This document shows, in pieces, positions 27,562-36,224 of a stretch of 64,000 nucleotides of DNA. The stretch covers positions 1 through 64,000 of the forward strand of contig JAHDQE010000067.1 of NCBI GenBank assembly GCA_018433975.1. Reading direction: 5' to 3'. The notes under the pieces were generated by a model. It ran no database searches. It saw only the letters and a list, made by a program, of their open reading frames with translations, and was not told the DNA's origin. The DNA is from Ornatilinea sp. Its GTDB lineage: Bacteria > Chloroflexota > Anaerolineae > Anaerolineales > Anaerolineaceae. Both the position numbers and the translations under genes were made by a program. Every line of letters starts with the position of its first letter. Position 1 is the stretch's first letter.

Positions 27562-27585
27562 GGTGCGGTCGCTTTTGACCGCACC
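27562..27585. other. Hairpin in the leader of the frameshifted lipoprotein gene
   Basis: GGTGCGGTC (27562-27570) and GACCGCACC (27577-27585) form a perfect 9-base stem. At the equivalent place upstream of the intact paralogue a REP-like element is found instead. Confidence 0.5.
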
Positions 27586-27701
27586 AGCCCTCAACTCGCC
27601 ATCGACTGTTCGGACATAAAATTAACCCATTGATAAGTCATCATGACAAAAAAGCATGTCCCTGCCGGGGGGAATAACCGGCGGTGTTCAGGCATGAGAA
27701 C

Positions 27702-27707
27702 ATTATA
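27702..27707 (-). promoter_or_regulatory. -10 box shared by both lipoprotein paralogues (copy 1)
   Basis: TATAAT on the minus strand at 27707-27702 lies in a block that is repeated almost exactly upstream of the second paralogue (box at 29203-29198). This conservation supports use as a promoter. No good -35 was seen. Confidence 0.4.
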
Positions 27708-27750
27708 GCCAGTTTACGCTTTGGGTGTGCTGCAGCGCCCTACCCGCTCA

Positions 27751-28995
27751 CTACTTCAATCCATCCAACCGGAGGATGTAACGCGTTACCCCGCCCGGGA
27801 TGAACAGCATATAATCTTCTGATGGTGAGATTTTAAATGAATAAGTTTCCGCTTTGGCGTCATACTCCTTCAACCGGCCAAATTCCACCAATTTCTCTAT
27901 CTCTTCAGTTTTGATATTGTATTTGAGAATATCCCCATAGGTATCATTCTCATCTTGTTCTGGTTCTAAATCTGTAAAATAGAGGTATTGACCGTCCATT
28001 GACCACTGCACGCGAGGAAACCGACTTTCTATATCAAAAATTTTGACAACAAATGGCAACTGTTTCGCTTTCTGAAGAAAAGTGCTTACTCCCGCTTCTG
28101 GGTTCCTCGCCTTTTGACAGGTCTGAAAGAATTCCAGATAATCTTTCGTGTCGGTGATCAGTATGGGGGCGAATTCAGGGATTTTGCGATCTTGAGTTTT
28201 TAGTGAAAGATATTGGTTCCCAACAGGTGAAAACCAATACCCTCTAAAAGAGAAAGTAAAACAATCATCTATGTAGGTATACTGTTTCTTTTGGACATCA
28301 ACAATAAATTTGGTGGTGTCATCAAATTCACAATTCACATATACTCGATTTTCATCCAACCAGATCAAATTTGCCGGCGGTATAAATCCACCGCAGGCAC
28401 GCCAGAACCCTCCTTCTGAATCCAGAATGATCGTAGATTCCTGTTTTTCGTCATCCCACATCCAAACATCGTATTCTGTAATAAGCCTGGGTTGTTCAAC
28501 ACCCTTTACATACAAATACTTGTCTTTATCAGGAAACGCAAAGACCTCAAAAAGGTTCTCATTCCCTATTGCATCCAGGACTCGCTCAGGGACATTTTCA
28601 ATATATTGGTCCGTATACCGCGAAAATTCTTTAACCCTTCCCACAAAATCCTTTTCTTGAAAACAAAACACAATCCCCTCTTGAGAATACCCGCCTATGT
28701 AGTATTCACCATTCGCCGTCCAGCCTTCATATTGTCTATAGATTTCCTCTGTTCCAGGTATTTGGAAATACTGGCCAATGCCGACAAGAGTACATTTTGT
28801 AATTTCCGGGGTCGTGGTACTTTCCTTTTGAGCAGTTGGCGTTGGAGTCTTCGTTGGTGCCGGGGTTTTTACCGGTGAGGTTTTCACCGGTTGGGTTTCG
28901 GTGATTTCAAATGTAGATGTTGGAAGCGCCGCTGTCCCATTGCTGCATCCAACAAGCAGTACGACAGCCAGCAGGAAAATGATGATCCTCCGCAT
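27751..28995 (-). CDS. Lipoprotein with Thr/Pro linker and propeller-like body
   Basis: The protein of about 414 residues starts MRRIIIFLLAVVLLVGC, with the LVGC lipobox lipidated at Cys17. A Thr/Pro/Lys linker follows (residues 35-65), then a body with repeated beta-strand motifs (YLYVKGVEQPR, RVQWSMDGQYLYFTD) resembling WD40/TolB-like blades. I recognise no named family. ATG 28995 is chosen because GGAG lies 7 bases upstream; earlier in-frame starts add a non-signal segment. The first about 65 codons and the 5' leader are nearly identical to the frameshifted paralogue at 26221-27514, while the bodies differ strongly. The region is AT-richer than its surroundings. Confidence 0.78.
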   Translation of the reverse strand: MRRIIIFLLAVVLLVGCSNGTAALPTSTFEITETQPVKTSPVKTPAPTKTPTPTAQKESTTTPEITKCTLVGIGQYFQIPGTEEIYRQYEGWTANGEYYIGGYSQEGIVFCFQEKDFVGRVKEFSRYTDQYIENVPERVLDAIGNENLFEVFAFPDKDKYLYVKGVEQPRLITEYDVWMWDDEKQESTIILDSEGGFWRACGGFIPPANLIWLDENRVYVNCEFDDTTKFIVDVQKKQYTYIDDCFTFSFRGYWFSPVGNQYLSLKTQDRKIPEFAPILITDTKDYLEFFQTCQKARNPEAGVSTFLQKAKQLPFVVKIFDIESRFPRVQWSMDGQYLYFTDLEPEQDENDTYGDILKYNIKTEEIEKLVEFGRLKEYDAKAETYSFKISPSEDYMLFIPGGVTRYILRLDGLK

Positions 28996-29044
28996 GGATT
29001 TCTCCTTTTTCATTACCATTGACATGCCCCCATGAGCAGTTGGG

Positions 29045-29108
29045 TAGGTTGGGTTGAGCGCACCTTGCGAAACCCAACATTTCTCCGTTTTCCATAAAAA
29101 TATTTCCC
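29045..29108. repeat. REP-like palindromic repeat, copy 1
   Basis: This 64-base element begins TAGGTTGGGTTGAGCGCA and contains the inverted pair GTTGGGTT / AACCCAAC. It matches the copy at 29923-29986 with only a few differences. It lies in the 5' leader of the intact lipoprotein gene. Confidence 0.8.
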
Positions 29109-29274
29109 ATCCGCACGCACCGGCAACGCGCCGCCACACGGTGAGGAAGCATGTCCCTCCTGAGATGAATAACCGGCGGTGTTCAAGCATGAAGACATTA
29201 TAGCTAGTTTACGCTTTGGGTGGGCTGTCAGTGAGCCCTACTCGCTTGCTGAAGAACATCAGTATAATGAGGAC

Positions 29275-29925
29275 ATGAAGCCACTGCGGATAGCACATCG
29301 AGGCGACACGCAAAATTACCCCGAGAACTCTATTGAAGCTTTTCAATCCGCATTTGATCTTGGTGCGGACGGAATTGAGTTTGACATTCAATGCCACGAA
29401 AATGGGGAAATTGTTGTCGTCCATAATTACACACATGATCCACATCAGGATTATCCATCACTGGAAAAAGTTTTGCACACTTTCTCTCCAAAAGGAAGAC
29501 TGGAGATTGAGATAAAAGCTCTGGAAGAGGAATGTGTTCTTAAGGCAGCAAGAATAATTCATCGAATCCAACCGCAGGATTTTGAAATAACTTCTAATGA
29601 AATTCCTTTAATACCCGTTATTCGCAAGTATTTTCCTGATGCTTTGGTTGGATTAATTTTCAATACTTGTCTCCTGGAAAAATGGATGCCTGTTTCCCAT
29701 ATCCATCGATTACTTCTTGGATATATGAAGCTAACGGGGGCAAATGTCTTACACCTGGGGCTTGGATATTATTCAAAAGAACTCGTAGTTCTTATGCATG
29801 AAAATGGTTATCGTACTCATACACATTTAGGAAAAGAAAACATTAAAGAATATCAGCGAGTGAAAAGTCTTGGTATTGATCAGTGTTCATTGGACGACTT
29901 GTCAATTTTAAGATTAGAAAAGTAG
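29275..29925 (+). CDS. Glycerophosphodiester phosphodiesterase, second and divergent copy
   Basis: The protein of about 216 residues opens MKPLRIAHRGDTQNYPENS and continues with DGIEFDIQCHENGE and VVHNYTHD, the GDPD catalytic signatures. It is shorter than the copy at 13747. ATG 29275 has GAGG 5 bases upstream; a TATAAT at 29263-29268 is so close that the transcript could be leaderless if it is used. The codon and base usage is AT-richer than most of the window. The TAG stop at 29923-29925 is formed by the first three bases of a REP-like element, so the natural C-terminus may have been trimmed by its insertion. Confidence 0.82.
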   Translation: MKPLRIAHRGDTQNYPENSIEAFQSAFDLGADGIEFDIQCHENGEIVVVHNYTHDPHQDYPSLEKVLHTFSPKGRLEIEIKALEEECVLKAARIIHRIQPQDFEITSNEIPLIPVIRKYFPDALVGLIFNTCLLEKWMPVSHIHRLLLGYMKLTGANVLHLGLGYYSKELVVLMHENGYRTHTHLGKENIKEYQRVKSLGIDQCSLDDLSILRLEK

Positions 29926-29986
29926 GTTGGGTTGAGCGCACTTTGCGAAACCCAACATTTCGCCGTTTCCCATAAAGATATTTCCC
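29923..29986. repeat. REP-like palindromic repeat, copy 2
   Basis: This second copy of the 64-base element starts exactly at the TAG stop of the GDPD gene. The same GTTGGGTT / AACCCAAC arms are present, followed by the conserved ATTTC-CCGTTT-CATAAA tail. Confidence 0.8.
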
Positions 29987-30089
29987 TCCACAGTGGGCAA
30001 CGTACCGGCAGCATACTAAAAGCGCAGATTCGTTATAATATTTTATATCCAAATACCCGATGGGGTTAATGAGAGGGAAAATTGAAAGC

Positions 30090-31337
30090 ATGAAAAAAAA
30101 GTCGTTGGTGCTGATAATTGCTGCGTTGTTAATTGTGGTCATTATTGAGACCACTCTCTTGTTGGGGAAGGCAAAGTCGAGCCTCCCTTCAGAGATTGAG
30201 CCGGATAGTACGCCCATCGTGGAAGTTATTGTTCAAAGCGATGAACCAATCGTAGAAGCTACCGTTCAAAGTGATGAACAACCCACGGAGACTGCTGTTC
30301 AGAGTGATGAACTGATCGCGGAAACTGCCGTTCAAAGTAACGAACCGATCCCGGAAGTCACCGTTCAAAGTACTGATTACCCTGTGCAGAAAACCATCCC
30401 TGGAGGCACAATCGTTTTTGCTTCAAAGGTTGAGAAATCCGAATCCCATACTGAATACTACGTCATGAATGGAGACGGGAACCGGATTTCTTCTGTAGGG
30501 TATTACACTGGGTCTACAGCCTGGTCGCCGGACAACACAAAACTGGCCGTTGGTTGTGAAAATATCGACCAATTGTGCATATTGGATATGACGAATGTGA
30601 GCAATACCAGAAGCTTTCCCATGGTCATCCATGTCTATAGACCTGAAGTCATTGAAAAGATCGATTTGCCGGCGGAATGTGTTGAAAATCTTATCGTCCC
30701 CTTTGGAGTCCCATCGATCAGTTGGTCGAGAGATGGAAAAAGCCTTGCCGTAGTGTGTCGGATCTCCCCTTATTCCGATAGGCATAATGGAAAAGTATGT
30801 CTGTTGGATTTGGCTGGCAATCACCATGAGTGTTGGCCGGACGAGGTGGGCGCGCAGGTTCACAAGCTGGCTTATTCACCCGTGGAAGATATTTTTGCTG
30901 CCGTCATTGGAGGAAGAATATACCTGGCGGATATGCAAGGTAACGTCATCAAAGAACTGGCGATTGGGATAAACCCGGCCTGGTCACCGGACGGTATGTA
31001 CATTGCTTTTTCAACATTTAAAGACGGTGGGCCGACAAATGGAATTGCTATCATGGATAGGGATGGCAATAACCAGCACTGGCTGTATGTTCAGCCGGAT
31101 GCTGGTGAATGGGAAGAGTTTATTAATTTAATGGGACAACAATTTGATGGAAGGAATGGTGGAAGAATCAGTTGGTCGCCGGATGGGCGCTACATTGTCT
31201 TTTCAGGGAACTATTTGGGCTATTCAAATTTCATTTTCCGGGCGGATAGAATGACAGGAGAAATTATCATCCTTGCTGATAATCAACTTTATGATTACGT
31301 CGGTGATCCCAATTGGGGAGCCTTAGAGATAGAGTAA
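30090..31337 (+). CDS. Membrane-anchored TolB/WD40-like propeller protein
   Basis: The protein of about 415 residues has an N-terminal anchor (MKKKSLVLIIAALLIVV), five tandem copies of an 11-residue unit with the core VQSDE (30219-30383), and a C-terminal propeller. The propeller has repeated PD40-type blades such as STAWSPDNTKLAV, NPAWSPDGMYIAF and RISWSPDGRYIVF. Such repeats act as protein-binding platforms in the envelope; no enzyme residues were seen. ATG 30090 gives the best anchor, but ATGs at 30060 and 30069 are possible since no start has a clear ribosome-binding site. A TATAAT at 30034-30039 may be its -10. It ends in a hairpin terminator. Confidence 0.78.
   Translation: MKKKSLVLIIAALLIVVIIETTLLLGKAKSSLPSEIEPDSTPIVEVIVQSDEPIVEATVQSDEQPTETAVQSDELIAETAVQSNEPIPEVTVQSTDYPVQKTIPGGTIVFASKVEKSESHTEYYVMNGDGNRISSVGYYTGSTAWSPDNTKLAVGCENIDQLCILDMTNVSNTRSFPMVIHVYRPEVIEKIDLPAECVENLIVPFGVPSISWSRDGKSLAVVCRISPYSDRHNGKVCLLDLAGNHHECWPDEVGAQVHKLAYSPVEDIFAAVIGGRIYLADMQGNVIKELAIGINPAWSPDGMYIAFSTFKDGGPTNGIAIMDRDGNNQHWLYVQPDAGEWEEFINLMGQQFDGRNGGRISWSPDGRYIVFSGNYLGYSNFIFRADRMTGEIIILADNQLYDYVGDPNWGALEIE
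30219..30383 (+). repeat. Five tandem 33-base units in the TolB-like gene
   Basis: Five consecutive 33-base units each encode 11 residues around VQS(D/N)E. They diverge at third positions and at the variable ends of the unit, so the protein repeat is better conserved than the DNA. Confidence 0.8.
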
Positions 31338-31355
31338 TCAAGCCGGGTAGATTCA

Positions 31356-31379
31356 AAAAAGCTTCGTTGACAGCTTTTT
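31356..31379 (+). terminator. Intrinsic terminator of the TolB-like gene
   Basis: AAAAAGCT (31356-31363) pairs with AGCTTTTT (31372-31379) across an 8-base loop. The right arm doubles as the T-run. The -35 box of the next gene is inside the loop. Confidence 0.6.
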
Positions 31380-31395
31380 AATTTAGAGGTATCCT
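31367..31395 (+). promoter_or_regulatory. Rubrerythrin promoter
   Basis: TTGACA (31367-31372) and TATCCT (31390-31395) are 17 bases apart. The -35 box sits within the loop of the preceding terminator, so termination and initiation signals overlap. Confidence 0.65.
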
Positions 31396-31437
31396 ATCGT
31401 CTATATCAATTTCATTAAAGCACAGGAGGAATTCAAC

Positions 31438-31941
31438 GTGACAAAAACTCTGGACGATTTAATGGCTGCTTTCGCAGGTGAATCTCAGGCCAATCGAAAA
31501 TACCTGGCATTTGCCGAACAGGCAGAAAAAGAAGGTTTCTCTCAGGTAGCAAAGTTATTCCGGGCTGCCGCTGCTGCCGAGACCGTGCACGCGCACAATC
31601 ATCTGCGCGCCATGGAAGGCATTAAGACCACCGCCGAAAACCTTCAGGAAGCCATTAACGGAGAGAACTACGAAGCCGTGAGCATGTACCCCGATTTTAT
31701 CAAAGACGCTGAAGCCGAGGGAGAGAATAAGCGCGCACTGCGCAGTTTCAAGTTTGCCCTGCAGGTGGAACAAGAGCACGAGGCACTTTACCAGGAAGCA
31801 TTGAATAACCTGGAAGCAGAGCAGGATGAAGAATACGACTATTACGTCTGTCCGGTGTGCGGTTCAACCCACCCCCGCCAGGCCCCCGAAAAATGTCCCG
31901 TCTGCGGTTTATCCGGCCAGAAATTTCTCAAGGTCGATTAA
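31438..31941 (+). CDS. Rubrerythrin
   Basis: The 167-residue non-haem iron protein reduces hydrogen peroxide in anaerobes. The N-terminal ferritin-like four-helix domain shows GESQANRKYLAFAEQAEKEG, ETVHAHNHL and VEQEHEALY, giving the di-iron ligands. The C-terminal rubredoxin-like site has cysteines 138, 141, 153 and 156 (CPVCG repeated twice). The start is GTG 31438 with CAGGAGGA upstream. It is monocistronic between its own promoter and a strong terminator, as expected for an oxidative-stress gene. The length is somewhat short for classical rubrerythrin but complete. Confidence 0.95.
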   Translation: MTKTLDDLMAAFAGESQANRKYLAFAEQAEKEGFSQVAKLFRAAAAAETVHAHNHLRAMEGIKTTAENLQEAINGENYEAVSMYPDFIKDAEAEGENKRALRSFKFALQVEQEHEALYQEALNNLEAEQDEEYDYYVCPVCGSTHPRQAPEKCPVCGLSGQKFLKVD

Positions 31942-31964
31942 ATCCTGAATCAAGCAGCATCTCT

Positions 31965-31990
31965 CGCCCCCGGTTTTTTACCCGGGGGCG
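31965..31990 (+). terminator. Intrinsic terminator of rubrerythrin gene
   Basis: CGCCCCCGG (31965-31973) pairs perfectly with CCGGGGGCG (31982-31990), followed by six T. This is the strongest terminator in the window. Confidence 0.92.
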
Positions 31991-32043
31991 TTTTTTATCC
32001 GGCCATTTTTAAAACCGGTCGGCCTTACGGGGATGAAAATAGC

Positions 32044-34275
32044 TCAGCCCTTTTCGGGAACGTCTTCCGGCGCCAGATTTTCAAGGAAATAATCCCGGAT
32101 GCGCTCCTCCATAAACACCCGGTCTTCCAGCTTGCGGGGCAAATGTCTTTCGTCCGGGAAGAGCATCAGATCATACGGTTTCCGCTCCCGAATAAGGGCA
32201 TTGATCAACCGGGCGGTGTGGCGGAAATGGACGTTTTCATCCACCAGCCCGTGAATTAACAGCAGCTTGCCCTCCATCTGCCCGGCGGAATAGATCAGAC
32301 TGCTCTCACGGTAACCTTCCGGGTTGGATTGGGGCGTCCCCATGTAGCGCTCGATGTAGTGCGTGTCATAACCATCCCAGGCGGCAACCGGCGCACCCGC
32401 CACAGCCACCTTAAAGGTCTCCGGGGCACGCATCAGGCACATGGCCGCCATAAAACCGCCATAACTCCACCCGTAGATGCCCACCCGTTCCGGGTCCGCC
32501 AGCCCCTGGCGGACCAGCCATTTGATCCCTTCAACCTGGTCCCGGACTTCAAAATCTCCTATGCGGTTCTTGATGAACCCTTCAAAATTGAGCCCGCGCC
32601 GGGCGCTGCCGCGGTTATCCAGCACGAACACCAAAAAGCCCAGGCCGGACAGATACTGCGCCCGCATAGAGGAAGTCATCCGCCAGGAATTCGAAACCAT
32701 CTGGTTGTGCGGCCCGCCATACACACTGACAACAACCGGGAACGGCCCGCTGCCGTAGCGCTGCGGCGGCCGGTATACGGCACCATACAGCTCAATTTCA
32801 TCCTGATTTTCAAACCGGATCAGCTCCGGCGGAGCCAGCTTGAATTGGGCGATCCGGGAGTCAGCCCCGGTAAAAACTTCGCAGAGGACCGCGCCATCCG
32901 CCAGAGAGCGCAGGGAAACCCGGGGAGGTGTATCCACCGACTGGAAGGTATCCACAAACCGCGTCAGGCTGCGGTCCACAACCACCGCATGGGTCCCCGG
33001 CTGGTTGGTGATCCGGCGGGGTTCTTCCCCTTCAAAAGACACCGCGTACAGATGGCACTCCAGCGGGCCGTCCTTCGTCCCCGTGAAGTAAACCACCTGG
33101 TTGTGTTCATCAACCCCGGCGATGGACTCCACCATCCATTCCCCCTGTGTGAGCGGCCGGATGAGCTGCCCCTGGTTGTCGTAGAGATACAGATGGCAGA
33201 ACCCGGTCCGTTCGGATGCCCAGATGAAGCCCCCGCCCCGTTCCCAGCCAACCCGTTTAAGCGGCCTGAACAGGTCGTGCAGGTTGATCCACACGCTGCT
33301 GGTCTCGGTGAGCAGCACCCGGCGGCTGCCGGTGTCCGGCTCAAAACGCACCAGTTTCAAGTCGGTCTGTTCCCGGTTTTCCAATTGAGCTGTCAGCCCC
33401 CCGTCCGGCAGCCAGTTCACCCGCGCCAGATAGAGGTCTTCATCCTCTCCCAGAGGCATCCAGATGACATCGCCTCCGGTTACCGGCACCACGCCCAGAC
33501 GGACGCGGGCGTTGGCATGCCCGGCAAAGGGATAGCGGTGATCTTCCTGAGCGGTTTCGCCCACTTCGTCCTTTCCCGGATGGAGAATGCGGTAAACCGG
33601 GATGTGGGTTTCATCCACTTCGGTAAAGGCGATGAAAGAGCTGTCCGTCGACCACCAGTAACCGTGCTCCCGCCCCATTTCCTCCTGGGCAATGTATTCG
33701 GCCAGTCCGTGGGTTTTACCGGTGCCCCTCGCGCCGGAAGTGAGCTGGCGCGGCTTTCCGCCCTCAGCCGGGACCACGTACAGCTCCGCGTCCCGGACAT
33801 AAGCCACCCACCGGCCATCCGGAGAGAATTGCGCATCCTGCAAGGGGCCATCCTCGCCGCGCACCAGTTCCCGCAGTTCACCGTCCAGGCCGTCCTGGAT
33901 GTACAGGCCGTCCCCGAGCGGGATCAAAATCCGCTCCGTGCGCCTGGCCCAGGCGTACTGGGTCACCCCCAGGCCGCGCTGGCGCGTGCGCTCGCGGCGC
34001 AGCTTTTCCTGCAAAGAGAGCTTCTCTTCGGTCGCCCCCAGATCCTGCGCGTCGACCACCACCCGGGACCGGCAGGTCTCGGGGTCAAAAGCATACAACT
34101 GCTGCGTCAGGCTGCCTTCGGCGCTGAAAAGGTAGGTCAGCCAGCGGTTATCGGGGCTGAACGCGAACTTTTCGGGAACCGCCGTCCCCGGCAGCGGATA
34201 GGCGGCAACCGCTTCGATGGGGATATCAGACCGGGCAATCCGCTCTCTAAATGTTTCTTTCTGTTCTGGTTTCAT
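32044..34275 (-). CDS. S9 family peptidase (dipeptidyl peptidase IV-like)
   Basis: The 743-residue serine peptidase has an N-terminal eight-bladed propeller (DPP_IV N, about 40-500, with [11 protein letters not shown]- and STDSSFIAF-type blades) and a C-terminal alpha/beta hydrolase domain. The triad is visible as GWSYGG (Ser604), LVDENVHF (Asp679) and ERH (His711). Such enzymes remove dipeptides, often Xaa-Pro, from peptide N-termini. There is no signal peptide, so the protein is probably cytoplasmic. It is leftward, with 80 bases to the SDR gene upstream. Confidence 0.93.
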   Translation of the reverse strand: MKPEQKETFRERIARSDIPIEAVAAYPLPGTAVPEKFAFSPDNRWLTYLFSAEGSLTQQLYAFDPETCRSRVVVDAQDLGATEEKLSLQEKLRRERTRQRGLGVTQYAWARRTERILIPLGDGLYIQDGLDGELRELVRGEDGPLQDAQFSPDGRWVAYVRDAELYVVPAEGGKPRQLTSGARGTGKTHGLAEYIAQEEMGREHGYWWSTDSSFIAFTEVDETHIPVYRILHPGKDEVGETAQEDHRYPFAGHANARVRLGVVPVTGGDVIWMPLGEDEDLYLARVNWLPDGGLTAQLENREQTDLKLVRFEPDTGSRRVLLTETSSVWINLHDLFRPLKRVGWERGGGFIWASERTGFCHLYLYDNQGQLIRPLTQGEWMVESIAGVDEHNQVVYFTGTKDGPLECHLYAVSFEGEEPRRITNQPGTHAVVVDRSLTRFVDTFQSVDTPPRVSLRSLADGAVLCEVFTGADSRIAQFKLAPPELIRFENQDEIELYGAVYRPPQRYGSGPFPVVVSVYGGPHNQMVSNSWRMTSSMRAQYLSGLGFLVFVLDNRGSARRGLNFEGFIKNRIGDFEVRDQVEGIKWLVRQGLADPERVGIYGWSYGGFMAAMCLMRAPETFKVAVAGAPVAAWDGYDTHYIERYMGTPQSNPEGYRESSLIYSAGQMEGKLLLIHGLVDENVHFRHTARLINALIRERKPYDLMLFPDERHLPRKLEDRVFMEERIRDYFLENLAPEDVPEKG

Positions 34276-34355
34276 TCTGACTTCCTTAGTTTCTCAACAA
34301 CGATCAATAAGATTGAAGCGATATGTTTTCCTGTGACAACCATTAAACGGCCGCA

Positions 34356-35687
34356 TTATGATTTCGTGGTCACAGATTGCTGACCATCGATTTCCTTCAG
34401 GATACGCGCCAGGCTGTGAATCGCAGAGACTCGCTGCACTGTACGCTGTGCGATCTCTTCCAAAAAATCGGCATCCCGGGTAAAACGGGCCGTCTCGTCC
34501 GGGACACCCTGGTAATAAACGGCCAGTTTTTCCAACAATTCCCCCGCGCGCGGTACGGTGGCCTGATCGCCCGGTTCTCCCGCCCCCATGCGGCTCAACT
34601 GGGCGGTCAGGCTTTCAACCAGGCGCTGCCAGTCCTGAAGGCGCAGCCCCGCTTTGCTTTTAAAGCCGCTGCGGGCCATAGGCCGGATGAAAACCGGGAG
34701 CTGGTTGAATTCCGAACTGGTTTCATCCAGAATGGCTTGAAGCTGCCGGCTGAGGGCCAACGCCCGGGAGGCCTTTTCAGCAGAGTCAAGTTCAATTGAT
34801 TCTGCCTCTGCGTGGTCTTCCGGTTGAACTTCCCCGGGGACTTCCGGAGCGACCTCCGGCACCTTTATCTGAAGCAATCCGGCTCTCTCCAGGATTTCAT
34901 AGCCGTTGACAACTTCGCCGTGGAATTCACCCGCGCAGTTTACCACCAGATACGCTGCCGCTGCGGCCGCGTGCGCCGCGGGCATCAGACCTTCATAGGC
35001 CGGATGGAGCGAAACGTGCAGGAAGGCTTCGACCGTCATACCCAAAAGAGGCGCCAGCCGTTCGGCCACACCGCGGATGCCGGGCGTATCCACCATACCG
35101 GGGGCAAATGCCACCACGTGGACTCCCTCTCCACCCACTTCGGCGGCCAGAGACTGGCTGAACCCGGACAGTCCCTGCTTGGTGGCGATGTAAGCGGACA
35201 ACCCCGGCATCGCATCCGTGGAGATCATATTGAGGATGGTGCCGTGCTTCCGGTCGATCATATCCGGGAGGAACGCCTTGCAGGTCAGGAACGCGCCGCG
35301 CAGGTTTACGGCCACAACCTGGTCCCATGTGGTGAGGTCCATCTCCACCACCCGCGCTACCGGGCAGCGGATCGCGTTGTTGATGAGGAGATCCACCGTG
35401 CCCAGGTCTTTGTGGACCGCTTCGGCCAGATGGGCCACATCCTCTTCCCGAGAGACATCCGTCCGGACAAATATTGCCGTGCCGCCGGCATCCCGAATCT
35501 GTTTCACGGTATCCTGGCCGGATGCAGCGAGCTCCGCAACGGCCACTCTGGCCCCCAGGCTTGCCAGCGCAGCAGCGGTCTCCCTGCCAATCCCCTGTCC
35601 GCCGCCCGTAATTAAAGCCACCTGCCCGGCCAGCATCCCGGGCTGTAATCCAATGCAGTCAAGAAGATTTTCTTGAGAAATCGTCAT
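34356..35687 (-). CDS. SDR-family oxidoreductase with a C-terminal helical extension
   Basis: The first about 260 residues form a classical short-chain dehydrogenase: TGGGQGIG nucleotide-binding loop, NNAIR, catalytic Ser in NMIST and SAYIATK with the YxxxK pair. The remaining about 180 residues are unusual: an acidic Pro/Glu linker (PEVAPEVPGEVQPEDH) followed by a predicted helical region with no recognised domain. Typical SDRs end near 250-280 residues. The substrate is unknown. It starts at ATG 35687 behind AAGGAA. Confidence 0.85.
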   Translation of the reverse strand: MTISQENLLDCIGLQPGMLAGQVALITGGGQGIGRETAAALASLGARVAVAELAASGQDTVKQIRDAGGTAIFVRTDVSREEDVAHLAEAVHKDLGTVDLLINNAIRCPVARVVEMDLTTWDQVVAVNLRGAFLTCKAFLPDMIDRKHGTILNMISTDAMPGLSAYIATKQGLSGFSQSLAAEVGGEGVHVVAFAPGMVDTPGIRGVAERLAPLLGMTVEAFLHVSLHPAYEGLMPAAHAAAAAAYLVVNCAGEFHGEVVNGYEILERAGLLQIKVPEVAPEVPGEVQPEDHAEAESIELDSAEKASRALALSRQLQAILDETSSEFNQLPVFIRPMARSGFKSKAGLRLQDWQRLVESLTAQLSRMGAGEPGDQATVPRAGELLEKLAVYYQGVPDETARFTRDADFLEEIAQRTVQRVSAIHSLARILKEIDGQQSVTTKS

Positions 35688-35819
35688 TTTTCCTTAACCC
35701 TGTCCGGTCATCCGGACACCCAAAATCTGCCGTAAAGACAGCATTTACTCTCTCCCGGTTGTCCTCACGGCAGAGAAAAAGCAGTACTTTTTAGATAAAC
35801 GATGCGTGGAGTTTTCCCT

Positions 35820-36191
35820 TCAAGCGATCTTTTCGATACAATCCGTCGGGACCCATCCCGGTTCGCCCTGCATGTTCAAGCACCAGGTCCAATGGGTCAA
35901 AACCTGGATGACCAGCAGTTCGTCTCCGGACCTCACGGTAAGTTCTTTGCCGTCATAGTCCTTACAAAGCACCGCGCCTTCCTCACGGCGCAGGAGGTAG
36001 CGCTCGGGCACCCAACCGGTATTTCCATTCTGGTCTTCGCACCACAACCAGCCCGGCCATTTCTCTTCCCGCCGGTGGATCTGCACCCAATCGCCGGCTT
36101 GCAGCACAAGGGGCTTCTGCACAGCGGACTGGTAATCCGCCACCACCCGGGACCGCCAGCCCTCGTCAAAATCTAAAATTTTCCTGCTCAA
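35820..36191 (-). CDS. Protein with two SH3-type domains
   Basis: The protein of about 123 residues contains two tandem SH3-like modules (about 15-65 and 70-120), each ending in a GWVP motif (NTGWVPERYL and EPGWVPTDCI). Bacterial SH3-like domains usually bind peptide or cell-wall ligands, but no signal peptide is visible here. The likely start is TTG 36191, 5 bases after GGAGG; TTG 36206 is in frame but lacks a site. It follows the FG-GAP-like lipoprotein gene by 33 bases, suggesting cotranscription. Confidence 0.65.
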   Translation of the reverse strand: MSRKILDFDEGWRSRVVADYQSAVQKPLVLQAGDWVQIHRREEKWPGWLWCEDQNGNTGWVPERYLLRREEGAVLCKDYDGKELTVRSGDELLVIQVLTHWTWCLNMQGEPGWVPTDCIEKIA

Positions 36192-36224
36192 CACGACCTC
36201 CGCCAATAAGAACTTTCCCTGCCG

